From NCBI GenBank assembly GCA_025352665.1, contig JANXSM010000118.1:1-64000 (forward strand): a stretch of 64,000 nucleotides of DNA. The letters are read 5' to 3'. The position numbers and the translations under genes were made by a program. The notes beneath the pieces were generated by a model. It was not told the origin of the DNA. It saw nothing but the letters and a program-made list of their open reading frames with translations, and ran no database searches. How positions within the stretch are numbered: the first letter of the stretch is position 1; the number at the start of each line of letters is the position of its first letter. This DNA comes from Rhodospirillales bacterium. Its GTDB lineage: Bacteria; Pseudomonadota; Alphaproteobacteria; Acetobacterales; Acetobacteraceae. Positions 54,078 through 62,032 of the stretch are shown in pieces.

Positions 54078-55664
54078 TCAGCCCGTCAGCACCATCGCAG
54101 CGCCCTTTTCGGCGATCATGATGGTCGGCGCGTTGGTATTGCCGTTGATATGCGTTGGCATCACTGAGGCGTCGATCACCCGCAGGCCCGAAACGCCCCG
54201 CACCCGCAACTGCGGGTCCACCACAGAACCAGGATCGCCGCCCATGCGGCAGGTGCCGATGAAATGATGGGTGGTGTTGGACAGGGCGCGAATGCTTTCG
54301 GCGAGCGCCGCATCGTCGTCCACCACCGCCTGGCCCGGCTCGATCTCATGGTCGATGAACGGGGCCATCGTATCGTTGAGCAGGATCTTGCGTAGCCGGC
54401 GCACGCCCGCGATGAGCACGGGCATGTCGGACGGATTGCTGAAATAGCGCGGCATGATCCGCGGCAGGTCGGCCGGTGCTGCCGAGCGCAGGCGGATCTC
54501 GCCGCGGCTCTCCGGCCTGCCTTGGCGAATGGTGACGGTGAAACCTTCACGCGATGGCAGCATGTTGCCGGGATCGGGCAGCAGCCCCATGCACAGGCCC
54601 ACTTGCAGGTCCGGTATCTCCAGATCCTCGTGGGACCGGATGAACCCGCCGGTCGGGAACGAGGTGCCGGCGAGAATGCCGGTTCGGTGAAACGCATATT
54701 GAAGCACCGCCTTCGCGCCGCGGATCGGCCGCGTGTGGGCGAACGCCGTCACGGGGCGGTTACAAGCAAAATTCATGCGGTAGGAGACGTGATCGGCCAG
54801 GTTCTGCCCCACGGCGGCCCGGTCCACGAACACCGGCAGGCCGAATTCCTGCAACTGCTCGGCGGGGCCTATGCCTGACAGCATTAGCAGCTTCGGCGAG
54901 TTGAAGACACCGCCGGCAAGCAGGGTTTCCCGCGCGGCATTGATCCGCAGAGTTTCGCCCCTGCGCGTTACCTCGGCACCGACAACCCGGGTGCCTGCGA
55001 ACAGCAACCGGTTCGCCTCCGCCCCGGTCAGCACGGTCAGGTTGGCGCGTGACATGATCGGCTTGAGATAGGCGGTGGCCGTACTCCAGCGCCGTCCATG
55101 CTGGATGTTCACGTCGTAATGCCCGAAGCCTTCCTGAGAGGCCGCGTTGAAATCGACGTCGGTAGCGTAGCCTTCCTTTGCTGCCGCGGCGAGGAACGCT
55201 TCGCAGATCGGCGTCACCGGTCGGCCGCGCGTCACTTCCAGCGGCCCGTCGCCGCCGTGGTATTCGCTCGCCCCGCGCTCGTTGCGCTCCGCTTTGCGAA
55301 AGAACGGCAGCACGTCCTCATACGACCACCCCTCGCAGCCACGTTGGCGCCAATCGTCATAGTCGCGCGCGTTGCCGCGGATGTAGATCATGCCGTTGAG
55401 CGTGCTCGTGCCTCCCAGCACCTTGCCGCGAAACAGCGGCACGGAGCGACCCCCCAGGCCTGGTTCGGGCTCGCTCATGTAGCCCCAGTTTACTGCGGGA
55501 GTGGCAAGAGTACGGCTCACGGCCCCTGGCACATGCAGCAATGGATCGCGATCGGCGATGCCTGCTTCGAGCAGGATCACGCGGTTGGACGGATTGGCCG
55601 ACAGCCGGTTGGCGAGCACGCAGCCGGCCGAGCCGGCGCCGATCACCAGAAAGTCGCATTCCAT
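54078..55664 (-). CDS. GMC-family FAD-dependent oxidoreductase (choline dehydrogenase-like)
   Basis: A 528-residue GMC oxidoreductase. The ADP-binding motif is FLVIGAGSAGCVLANRLS, signature 1 is GGTSTLNGMIYIRGNARD, and the C-terminal catalytic stretch has THHFIGTCRMGGD and ASVMPTHINGNTNAPTIMIAEKGA (His and Asn). It oxidises an alcohol of unknown identity. It follows the NTF2-like gene by 13 bases on the same strand, so the pair is probably one transcript controlled by the divergent LacI regulator. Confidence 0.92.
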   Translation of the reverse strand: MECDFLVIGAGSAGCVLANRLSANPSNRVILLEAGIADRDPLLHVPGAVSRTLATPAVNWGYMSEPEPGLGGRSVPLFRGKVLGGTSTLNGMIYIRGNARDYDDWRQRGCEGWSYEDVLPFFRKAERNERGASEYHGGDGPLEVTRGRPVTPICEAFLAAAAKEGYATDVDFNAASQEGFGHYDVNIQHGRRWSTATAYLKPIMSRANLTVLTGAEANRLLFAGTRVVGAEVTRRGETLRINAARETLLAGGVFNSPKLLMLSGIGPAEQLQEFGLPVFVDRAAVGQNLADHVSYRMNFACNRPVTAFAHTRPIRGAKAVLQYAFHRTGILAGTSFPTGGFIRSHEDLEIPDLQVGLCMGLLPDPGNMLPSREGFTVTIRQGRPESRGEIRLRSAAPADLPRIMPRYFSNPSDMPVLIAGVRRLRKILLNDTMAPFIDHEIEPGQAVVDDDAALAESIRALSNTTHHFIGTCRMGGDPGSVVDPQLRVRGVSGLRVIDASVMPTHINGNTNAPTIMIAEKGAAMVLTG

Positions 55665-55677
55665 TATGGTCTGGCCA

Positions 55678-56808
55678 TCACGCCGGAAGCTTCAACTGCA
55701 CCCGCAGGGCAAGTTCGTCATACAGCGTCCATTCCTCGACGACCTTGCCGTCCACGACGTGGAAATGCGACATGCCCATCACATACAGCGGCTTTGTGGT
55801 CGGCGCGCCCAGCACGCCGAAGCCGGTGTGGTGCCCCTCCATCGTCCAGCGCACGGCGATCTTCACCCCACCTTCGACACTGTCGACCGAGCACACGTGA
55901 TGCGGGATCCAGGTGGCATCGGGGATCATGGCGAGGAACGAGATCGCCTGGTGGATCGCCTGGCCCTGGCCGGTTAAGTCGCGCATGCCGGGGCCGTGCC
56001 AAATCACCGTTGGCGCATACACATCGCGCAGATGGCCGAACATGCGGCGGTTCCAGACCTCGTGCAGCGAGGTCAGCAGCGTTGCCTCCGCATCGGTGTG
56101 GGCGATCGAGAGATCGCTGATGGCACCCGGCGGTTCCTGGCCGAGCATGCGGCTGCTGTCGCCGAGCACGGGGGCCAGCACGCCGCGCGCGGCCTGCGCC
56201 GCCGCCAGGCTGGTGGCAAGCGCATCCAGATCCACACCGAGGCAGCGCAGGGTGGCCATGTTGTCGCGCACCAGCCACTCGCGAAAAATCTTGTTCTCGA
56301 ACACCATGCAGTCGGCGATGGTGCGCGAGTAGAACGTTTTGCCGGTCGGCGGGCCATACGGGCCGGCGGCGGTATGGCGGCCGACGCTGGTGATCAGATG
56401 CGAGGTGTAGAACCCGTTGCGGTCGTCGCCATTCCAGATCACCTGCGACGCCAGACCGCGCCGCTCAGGGAATTCGGCGATGCGCTGGATGGTGGCGCGC
56501 ACCACCTCCTCACGCGAATGCGTGGTGCCCATGGTGCCGTACACGACAGAGTTATGCGTGTAGTGCGAATAGATCAGCCCGACGTTCTTCTCGTCCCAGA
56601 TCAAATGGGTGCAGCGCACGATGTAGTCGACGATGTCGGTGTAGATCGGGTCGAACCCTTGCATCGACTGCACGCGCTCGCGATTCTTCGGCGCGAGGCT
56701 TGTGTAGTCCATCCGTTCGACCTGCAGAACGGCACCGCGCTCCTCGGATTTCTGCCGCTTGCTCGCGGGGGAAGAGGGGGGAAGGGTCACGGATGAAACC
56801 TCGCTCAT
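55678..56808 (-). CDS. NTF2-like (SnoaL-type) protein with two domains
   Basis: A 376-residue protein with two SnoaL/NTF2-like cone domains: residues about 40-180 (DPIYTDIVDYIVRCTHLIWDEKNVG and VYGTMGTTHSREEV) and about 225-370 (SLHEVWNRRMFGHLRDVYAPTVIWHGPG and VRWTMEGHHTGFG). The family includes polyketide cyclases, isomerases and binding proteins. ATG 56,808 has GGACAG 6 bases upstream. It is the first gene of the pair with the GMC oxidoreductase. Confidence 0.8.
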   Translation of the reverse strand: MSEVSSVTLPPSSPASKRQKSEERGAVLQVERMDYTSLAPKNRERVQSMQGFDPIYTDIVDYIVRCTHLIWDEKNVGLIYSHYTHNSVVYGTMGTTHSREEVVRATIQRIAEFPERRGLASQVIWNGDDRNGFYTSHLITSVGRHTAAGPYGPPTGKTFYSRTIADCMVFENKIFREWLVRDNMATLRCLGVDLDALATSLAAAQAARGVLAPVLGDSSRMLGQEPPGAISDLSIAHTDAEATLLTSLHEVWNRRMFGHLRDVYAPTVIWHGPGMRDLTGQGQAIHQAISFLAMIPDATWIPHHVCSVDSVEGGVKIAVRWTMEGHHTGFGVLGAPTTKPLYVMGMSHFHVVDGKVVEEWTLYDELALRVQLKLPA

Positions 56809-56847
56809 GCTTGCTGTCCTGCGCTGTCCCATTCAGGCAATAGGGTT

Positions 56848-56885
56848 TTGACTGCGAAGTCAATCGATGATGATTGCGCAGTCAA
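56848..56885. promoter_or_regulatory. Palindromic operator between the LacI gene and the NTF2-GMC pair
   Basis: TTGACTGCGAA at 56,848-56,858 and TTGCGCAGTCAA at 56,874-56,885 form an inverted repeat (TTGACTGCG...CGCAGTCAA), and a GTCAA copy lies between them. The site sits in the 97-base gap shared by the divergent LacI regulator and NTF2-GMC genes. It is the best candidate for the LacI-type binding site. Confidence 0.6.
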
Positions 56886-56905
56886 GATTCGTGATAGAAG
56901 GCGGT

Positions 56906-57907
56906 ATGGACACTTCGCCGCCGCGCCAGGCCACTTCGTATGACGTCGCCACGCTGGCCGGCGTGTCGCAATCCACGGTGTCGCGCTGCTTTCGTGACGG
57001 GGCCAGCCTGTCGCCCGACAAGCGCGAACGTATCGAGGCGGCGGCACAGGCGTTGGGTTACGCACCCAACAAGATCGCCCGCTCGCTGATCACCCAACGC
57101 AGCAACATCATCGGTGTGCTGGTGGGAGAGGCGACCGTCCATGCCTATCCCGATCTGCTGCTGAAACTCGGTGCCGAGATCCAGGCCGCGGGCCGCCGCA
57201 TGCTTGTGTTCACCTTGTCGGGTCCTGACACCGCCGCCGCGGCCTTGCCGGATATTCTCGCCTATCACGTGGACGGCCTGATCGCAGGTTTCGCGCCCCC
57301 GGGACAAATGCTTGATGTCTGCGCCCAGCGCCGTATTCCCATCGTTCTTTACAACAACATCAGTGACGACGGCTGGTCCTGTTCGGTCGGCTGCGACGAC
57401 ACGGCGGCGCTGGCAGCTCTGGTCGCGCATCTGCACGCCAACGGCAGCCGCCGGCTCGACGTCATCGCAGGCCCCGGATCAGGTGCCGTGAGCCGCTCCC
57501 GCCTGCAGGCGCTGCGCGAGGCTGCGGCGACCTATGATCTGCCGATCGCCCGGACCGTCCATGCCGCCTATAGTTACGAAGCTGGTCGCATCGCAACCCG
57601 CGCGCTTGCCCCGTTGGCCGACACTCTGGTCTGCGCCAACGATGCCATCGCACTGGGCGCCATCGACGCCTGCCGCTACGATCTGGGACTTTCCATTCCC
57701 CTGGACATCGCCATTGCTGGTTACGACAACATTCCAGAAGGCGCGTGGCCGCCGTACAGCCTCACGACACTGGCCCAGCCGCTGGAAATGCTGACCCGCA
57801 CGGCGGTGCGCATGATCGTCGAGCAACTGGAGGGTGCCGGCGCCAGTGGCGAGCATCGGCTGATGCCGGCAAGCCTGGTGGTACGGGGATCGACACGTTT
57901 GGGCTGA
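56906..57907 (+). CDS. LacI/GalR-family transcriptional regulator
   Basis: A 333-residue repressor. The HTH is SYDVATLAGVSQSTVSRCF at residues about 10-28, with the hinge YAPNKIARSL. The periplasmic-binding-like sensor domain includes IIGVLVGEATVHAYPDLLLKL and the C-terminal VCANDAIALGAIDACR and VAGYDN-like IAGYDNIPEG. ATG 56,906 follows GAAGGCGG. The divergent palindrome upstream suggests that it controls itself and the NTF2-GMC genes; it may also act on the aromatic operon beyond. Confidence 0.92.
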   Translation: MDTSPPRQATSYDVATLAGVSQSTVSRCFRDGASLSPDKRERIEAAAQALGYAPNKIARSLITQRSNIIGVLVGEATVHAYPDLLLKLGAEIQAAGRRMLVFTLSGPDTAAAALPDILAYHVDGLIAGFAPPGQMLDVCAQRRIPIVLYNNISDDGWSCSVGCDDTAALAALVAHLHANGSRRLDVIAGPGSGAVSRSRLQALREAAATYDLPIARTVHAAYSYEAGRIATRALAPLADTLVCANDAIALGAIDACRYDLGLSIPLDIAIAGYDNIPEGAWPPYSLTTLAQPLEMLTRTAVRMIVEQLEGAGASGEHRLMPASLVVRGSTRLG

Positions 57908-57963
57908 GGATCTGCCCTCGATCAGCCAAGTAATTTCCGCAGCGCGCCATTTTGTGCATCTGC

Positions 57964-58067
57964 TAGAGCATCATCCGACCAAAAAAATCACCGTTCGGAT
58001 AAAGATGCTCGCTAAAACAGAAGGCTAGAGCATGATCCGCGCGCCTATCAGCGCAGATCATGCTCTA
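57964..58067 (+). repeat. Double-hairpin element, copy 5
   Basis: TAGAGCATCATCCGA pairs with TCGGAT, bulge AAA, GATGCTC (left hairpin). A GCTAAAACAGAAGGCT linker leads to the right hairpin (AGAGCATGATC with GATCATGCTCT, inner GCG/CGC, loop GCCTATCA). Both ends carry CTAG. Unlike other copies it does not touch a stop codon; the LacI gene ends 57 bases before it. Confidence 0.8.
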
Positions 58068-58217
58068 GACGCGATTTGGTGCGTCGAGCGCTGGATACGA
58101 TGAAATGGATTTGGTGAAGTCTGCACCCGCATCAACTAACCACTTCATCTTTGCCCAGAGAGGTGGCTGGCTTTGTCGTGACACCGTTTCGGTTTCTATA
58201 AGAAGAGCCTCTGCCGG

Positions 58218-58424
58218 TTAATGGGTCCTTCGTGGTAGCCCGACCGCGGCAACGCCCAGGCTACAACACGAAACCATTGTGCCGCCGATAGCAGCACGTT
58301 GTTGTAGCAGGCTTGGTCGTGCGATCGTCGGAAAGGCCACCCCCGCGACCATCTGCGTCTGTTGCACATTGTCGGCGTTCTCGCCGTACAGCATGTCCCA
58401 AACCAGCATGGCGTGGTCGCGCAT
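58218..58424 (-). pseudogene. Fragment of a family-5 solute-binding protein
   Basis: One frame reads RDHAMLVWDMLYGENADNVQQTQMVAGV, which matches the N-terminal region of peptide-type binding proteins (xNHGYMVWDTLYGxD...PQMVxG). The rest is lost or scrambled. No transporter genes are nearby. The region 58,068-58,217 shows no gene. Confidence 0.4.
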
Positions 58425-58451
58425 GACCGGCGCGATTTTTCAGACCGGCCT

Positions 58452-59399
58452 CTAGGCCCGCCCGAACTGCACACTCTCCGGCTGTTCGGTGCCCACCACC
58501 GACCACACGGTGCAGGCGCCGGCGCTGTTGTTACGGAACCAATGGCTGCGGCCCGCCGGATTGAACACCAGGTCGCGCGGACCGAGTTCCATTTCGATGC
58601 GTTGCCCGTTCTCCTCCCAGCCGATTGTCAGGCTGCCGTCGAGCACCAGGAAGGTATCCTCGACGTCGCGCACATAGGGTTTCACGCCGGCCCCTGGGGG
58701 GATGCCCAGCATCTCCTTGCGGCAGGTGGTGGAATCGACGCCGCCCGGGCCGACATACACCTTGCGTGTGAAACCCGCCGGGTCCCACAGGGTCGGCTGT
58801 TCGCTGTGGCGAATGACGTATTTCGCCATCAGCTGCTGCAGCGGATGCGAGCCTTCGGGATCGTGCGGCAGCGTTTTTCCGGGCACTGCCCCGAACGCGC
58901 GCGCCAAGGCGGGATCGGTGTTCTTCGGATGGTAGAGATAACGCGGCGGCAGCGGCTTGCCGACGTCGACGCTGATGGACATCAGCACCGGTTCAATCCC
59001 GTCATTGCGAAAGCCGTGGCCGATGTCGCGCGCATTGAGGATCATGTCGCCAGGCCCAAGCTTGACTTCCACCACCTCGCCGTTCTGCTCCCACCCTACG
59101 GTGAGTACACCATCGATGATCAGGAACGATTCTTCGATTTCATGGGCGTGGCAGGCAGCGTATTTGCCAATGTGCTTGTAAATCAGGCTGAGCGTGAAAT
59201 GCTCTGGCTTCAGCGTGCCAGGCTCGCCCACTTTCGGCGATCCGCCGGCGCCGATATAGCGCATCTGCGCACGCTGCAGATCAGGATAGCCGGTGTTGGA
59301 GGGAAATGCGTCCCAATCGAAGGTTTTTTGGATATGGCGCACCACGTGGCGGCGCAGATCGGCGGCAAGTGTCGGTGCAACTGCGGAAATGACGTTCAT
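58452..59399 (-). CDS. Bicupin protein of the aromatic catabolic cluster
   Basis: A 315-residue protein with two cupin domains: residues about 75-135 (CHAHEIEESFLIIDGVLTVGWEQNG) and 235-295 (VEDTFLVLDGSLTIGWEENGQRIEMELG). The first has His-x-His and Glu as likely metal ligands; the second lacks the HxH pair. It may be a dioxygenase, an isomerase or a binding protein. Its ATG (59,399) overlaps the stop of the preceding gene (ATGA). It is the last intact gene of the operon in this window. Confidence 0.82.
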   Translation of the reverse strand: MNVISAVAPTLAADLRRHVVRHIQKTFDWDAFPSNTGYPDLQRAQMRYIGAGGSPKVGEPGTLKPEHFTLSLIYKHIGKYAACHAHEIEESFLIIDGVLTVGWEQNGEVVEVKLGPGDMILNARDIGHGFRNDGIEPVLMSISVDVGKPLPPRYLYHPKNTDPALARAFGAVPGKTLPHDPEGSHPLQQLMAKYVIRHSEQPTLWDPAGFTRKVYVGPGGVDSTTCRKEMLGIPPGAGVKPYVRDVEDTFLVLDGSLTIGWEENGQRIEMELGPRDLVFNPAGRSHWFRNNSAGACTVWSVVGTEQPESVQFGRA

Positions 59400-59776
59400 G
59401 GTGATCGCTTCCATTCGGTTGATATGGGATCAGCACTTGTAACAATGGCAAACTGGAACCAGTCGTTTTGCTCGTAGACGGTGACGGACGATCCACCTCC
59501 GGCGCGACCGGTGAACGCGGCGCCGGACACCGGATCGAAACCGGAAAACCCGACGTCGCCATCAAGCAGGATGCGGATCGGCTGCGCCCCGTGCAGCTCG
59601 ATCGCATCTGCGGCCACGCGCACGCGCAGACCGCTGGTGACGTCGAGAAATCCATCCGACGCCGGCTGGATCTCGAAACTCTCACCGGTGCCGAGCGAAT
59701 GCACGCGCACCGGGCACAGGCCGCTGCGTCGCAAATGGGCATCGACCGCCACAATCCGTCGCGTGTCCGGATGCAT
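59396..59776 (-). CDS. Unknown 126-residue protein in the catabolic operon
   Basis: A beta-rich protein (RIVAVDAHLRRSGLCPVRV, ASDGFLDVTSGLRVRVAADAIELHG, GFDPVSGAAFTGRAGG) with no recognised domain and no signal peptide. The start is ATG at 59,776, in a TGATG overlap with the VOC gene; a GTG at 59,779 is also possible. Overlaps at both ends place it firmly in the operon, so it probably works with the VOC and bicupin proteins. Confidence 0.7.
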   Translation of the reverse strand: MHPDTRRIVAVDAHLRRSGLCPVRVHSLGTGESFEIQPASDGFLDVTSGLRVRVAADAIELHGAQPIRILLDGDVGFSGFDPVSGAAFTGRAGGGSSVTVYEQNDWFQFAIVTSADPISTEWKRSP

Positions 59777-60717
59777 CACGCGTGCCCGCGTCCGCTGTCA
59801 TCCAGCGCCACCACCTGGCGTCGCGTGGTGCCGTCAATGCCGCCGGCAATCGCCCATTCCGCAAAAAGCTCTGGCTTGCGAACGAAAACTCCCGGCTGCC
59901 ACGCCTCCGTGCAGTAGTCATCATCGGCGTAGTATTCGACAGGTGCTCCCAACGGATTGTGGAAATACCAGAAATAGGCTGAGGAGATCGGGTGCCGTCC
60001 CGGCCCGATCTCAGTCTTCCATCCATGACGCGCCATGGCGATCCCGCCGCCGATGACCTCATGAATGTCGGACACGGTGAAGGCGACATGGTTCACCCCC
60101 GGTTTGCCGGGCCGGTTCAGAATGAACAGATTGTGGTGCGGCCCTGGTGTCTGGCAACGCAGGAACACGCCGTGGCCCGGATATTCGTCGCTCACGGTGA
60201 AGCCGATCCGGTCGGTGTAGAACGTGCGCATCGCGGCGAAGTTGTCGGCGAACAGAACCACGTGACCGATCGTGACAGGGTCGGCGTGATCGTACACCGG
60301 CGAACGGCGATCGATCCGCATCGGCGAACCCGGCGCGTTCGATGGTGTCGCCGTCACCGTCACGGAACGCCTTCGGCTGACGCGGAAGGCCAGGCTCAAC
60401 CCGTTCGGATCGATCAGCCGCGGCATGCCGTCGGCATCCGGCTGAGGGGCGCCCATCCGCGTCAGCGCGCAAGCGAGGTGGTCGGCATCTGCGGCACCCC
60501 AGATCACCTCGCGCACCGTATTGCCTGGCTCGATCGGCGGCGGCAGGGAAGGATCGTCCTTGTGGCGCACGATGATCTCGGCGCCATCCTGCGTTTCGTA
60601 GACCAGGCAATCATGCTCCGCCGAGATGCGCCTCGTCCCCCAATCGTCGAGAAAGCGCTGGCACTGCTGGAGATCGGCAACCCCAAACACAACTGCGTCG
60701 ATACCGATAAAATCCAT
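59776..60717 (-). CDS. VOC-superfamily extradiol-dioxygenase-like protein
   Basis: A 313-residue protein with two VOC halves. The second half holds likely metal ligands: His in TIGHVVLFADN, His in VNHVAFTVSDI and Glu in APVEYYADDDY, as in type I extradiol dioxygenases. The first half lacks such ligands (DAVVFGVADL). It may cleave a catechol-like ring made by the Rieske oxygenase encoded just upstream. Overlaps with the next gene are by the TGATG pattern. Confidence 0.85.
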   Translation of the reverse strand: MDFIGIDAVVFGVADLQQCQRFLDDWGTRRISAEHDCLVYETQDGAEIIVRHKDDPSLPPPIEPGNTVREVIWGAADADHLACALTRMGAPQPDADGMPRLIDPNGLSLAFRVSRRRSVTVTATPSNAPGSPMRIDRRSPVYDHADPVTIGHVVLFADNFAAMRTFYTDRIGFTVSDEYPGHGVFLRCQTPGPHHNLFILNRPGKPGVNHVAFTVSDIHEVIGGGIAMARHGWKTEIGPGRHPISSAYFWYFHNPLGAPVEYYADDDYCTEAWQPGVFVRKPELFAEWAIAGGIDGTTRRQVVALDDSGRGHA

Positions 60718-60730
60718 GGGTCGGATCCTG

Positions 60731-61792
60731 TCAGGCTGTGGCGCGTAGCGCGGTCAACTGCTCACGGCCCTGTTGCGCCAGGTAGCGGCGCAGCCGGATC
60801 AGGCCCGCGTCGTGCTGATACAGCATTTCGTGTTTCTCCAGGCCCAGGCCGCAATTGTCGAGAAGGTCGCGGTCCTGCTCCAGCACATGCCAGTGCCGCG
60901 GCTCCAGCTTTGTGCGATAGAGAAAACGCCAAGTGTCGCGCACCCAACCGGAGACTTTGCGGAAGCGCCAGAAGAAACAAGCTGAGCTGGTCTCGTCGAT
61001 CGGCGTGATGAAGGACACAATGCCAAAATTGCCCCCGGGACCGCCGGATTTTGGGTAGGGGATTTCGAGCCGCACATACAGGCCGCCGTCGTCGACGAGC
61101 TCGCTCCAGTCGAAGTTCACGTCGCGCTGGTTCGCCTTCTCGAAGAAGAAGCCGTGCTCGGTATCGCGGGTGATGAAATCGGCCTGTGTCTCGCCCTGGA
61201 ACATTGTGTGCGAATTGGCGTGCAGGAACGTGCCATGCATGGGGTCCATGAGATTGTCATAGACGTAGCGCCACGAAGCCTTCCAGTCGGCGTAACAGGG
61301 AAACGCGCTGAATTCCTCTCCCACCAGTTGGATCGGCGGATTGAACGCCGCCGGTTCCTGGTGCATGGCATCGCCGAACCACACGAAGATGGCGCCACCG
61401 ATCTCCTGACTCGGGTAGGTCTTGACCGCCTTTTTGCCTTCCAGCGGGCAGCCCGGCTGCCCCGGCACTGCAAGCACCGTGCCGTCGGTGCCGACCTCGA
61501 CACCATGGTAGATGCAGCGGATACGGTCACCCTCGTTCACCCCGCGCGACAGCGGCACCGAACGGTGCGGGCAGCGGTCGGTCTGCACACGTACCGTGCC
61601 CGAGGTGTCGCGCCACACAACGAGCTTTTCGGCCAGCCGCGTCAGGCCCAGCGGCTTGCCGCCGATTTCGATCAGGGCGGATTGCAGGATCGGCCACCAG
61701 CGATTGCGCAGGCCGGTACTGAGATAGGATAGCACCTCCTGGTCGGTCAACGGCGGTTGCGCGCTCGGGCGGGGCAGGGTGGAGGCGCTCAT
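60731..61792 (-). CDS. Rieske [2Fe-2S] aromatic oxygenase, VanA-like
   Basis: A 353-residue oxygenase component. The Rieske cluster motif is CPHRSVPLSRG...CIYHG (about residues 73-95). The mononuclear iron site is in NLMDPMHGTFLHANSH (Asp/His-x4-His). The size and single-subunit style resemble VanA-type O-demethylases and related hydroxylases. The reductase at 62,033 is the expected electron donor. Substrate is unknown. Confidence 0.9.
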   Translation of the reverse strand: MSASTLPRPSAQPPLTDQEVLSYLSTGLRNRWWPILQSALIEIGGKPLGLTRLAEKLVVWRDTSGTVRVQTDRCPHRSVPLSRGVNEGDRIRCIYHGVEVGTDGTVLAVPGQPGCPLEGKKAVKTYPSQEIGGAIFVWFGDAMHQEPAAFNPPIQLVGEEFSAFPCYADWKASWRYVYDNLMDPMHGTFLHANSHTMFQGETQADFITRDTEHGFFFEKANQRDVNFDWSELVDDGGLYVRLEIPYPKSGGPGGNFGIVSFITPIDETSSACFFWRFRKVSGWVRDTWRFLYRTKLEPRHWHVLEQDRDLLDNCGLGLEKHEMLYQHDAGLIRLRRYLAQQGREQLTALRATA

Positions 61793-61795
61793 GGC

Positions 61796-62020
61796 TTAGG
61801 CTCCCAATTCATGCATGAGGGCGGTGAAATTCGCTTCGGTCCAGTCCCTGCCCGTGGGCGGACGCACGCGGGAGGCGTTTAATGCTGCGATGAGCGCCGG
61901 CAGTTCCTGATGACCCTTCGAGAACGCGTCTTCGATAGCGCCGGCCAGCGACATCTCCCACTCCGTCGGCTCTCGCGTGCGGGTCTGGTGGGGGTTCAGA
62001 TACGGGAACTGGTAGCTCAT
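61796..62020 (-). CDS. Small helix-turn-helix-like protein (74 residues)
   Basis: A 74-residue protein MSYQFPYLNPHQTRTREP..., with a recombinase-like C-terminal helical pattern: ELPALIAALNASRVRPPTGRDWTEANF. Proteins of this size are found next to Rieske oxygenase genes in several Proteobacteria. It lies between the reductase and Rieske genes, 3 bases from the latter. Its function is unknown; it is too small to be a recombinase and may be a subunit or a regulator. Confidence 0.65.
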   Translation of the reverse strand: MSYQFPYLNPHQTRTREPTEWEMSLAGAIEDAFSKGHQELPALIAALNASRVRPPTGRDWTEANFTALMHELGA

Positions 62021-62032
62021 GTTGGCAACCTC

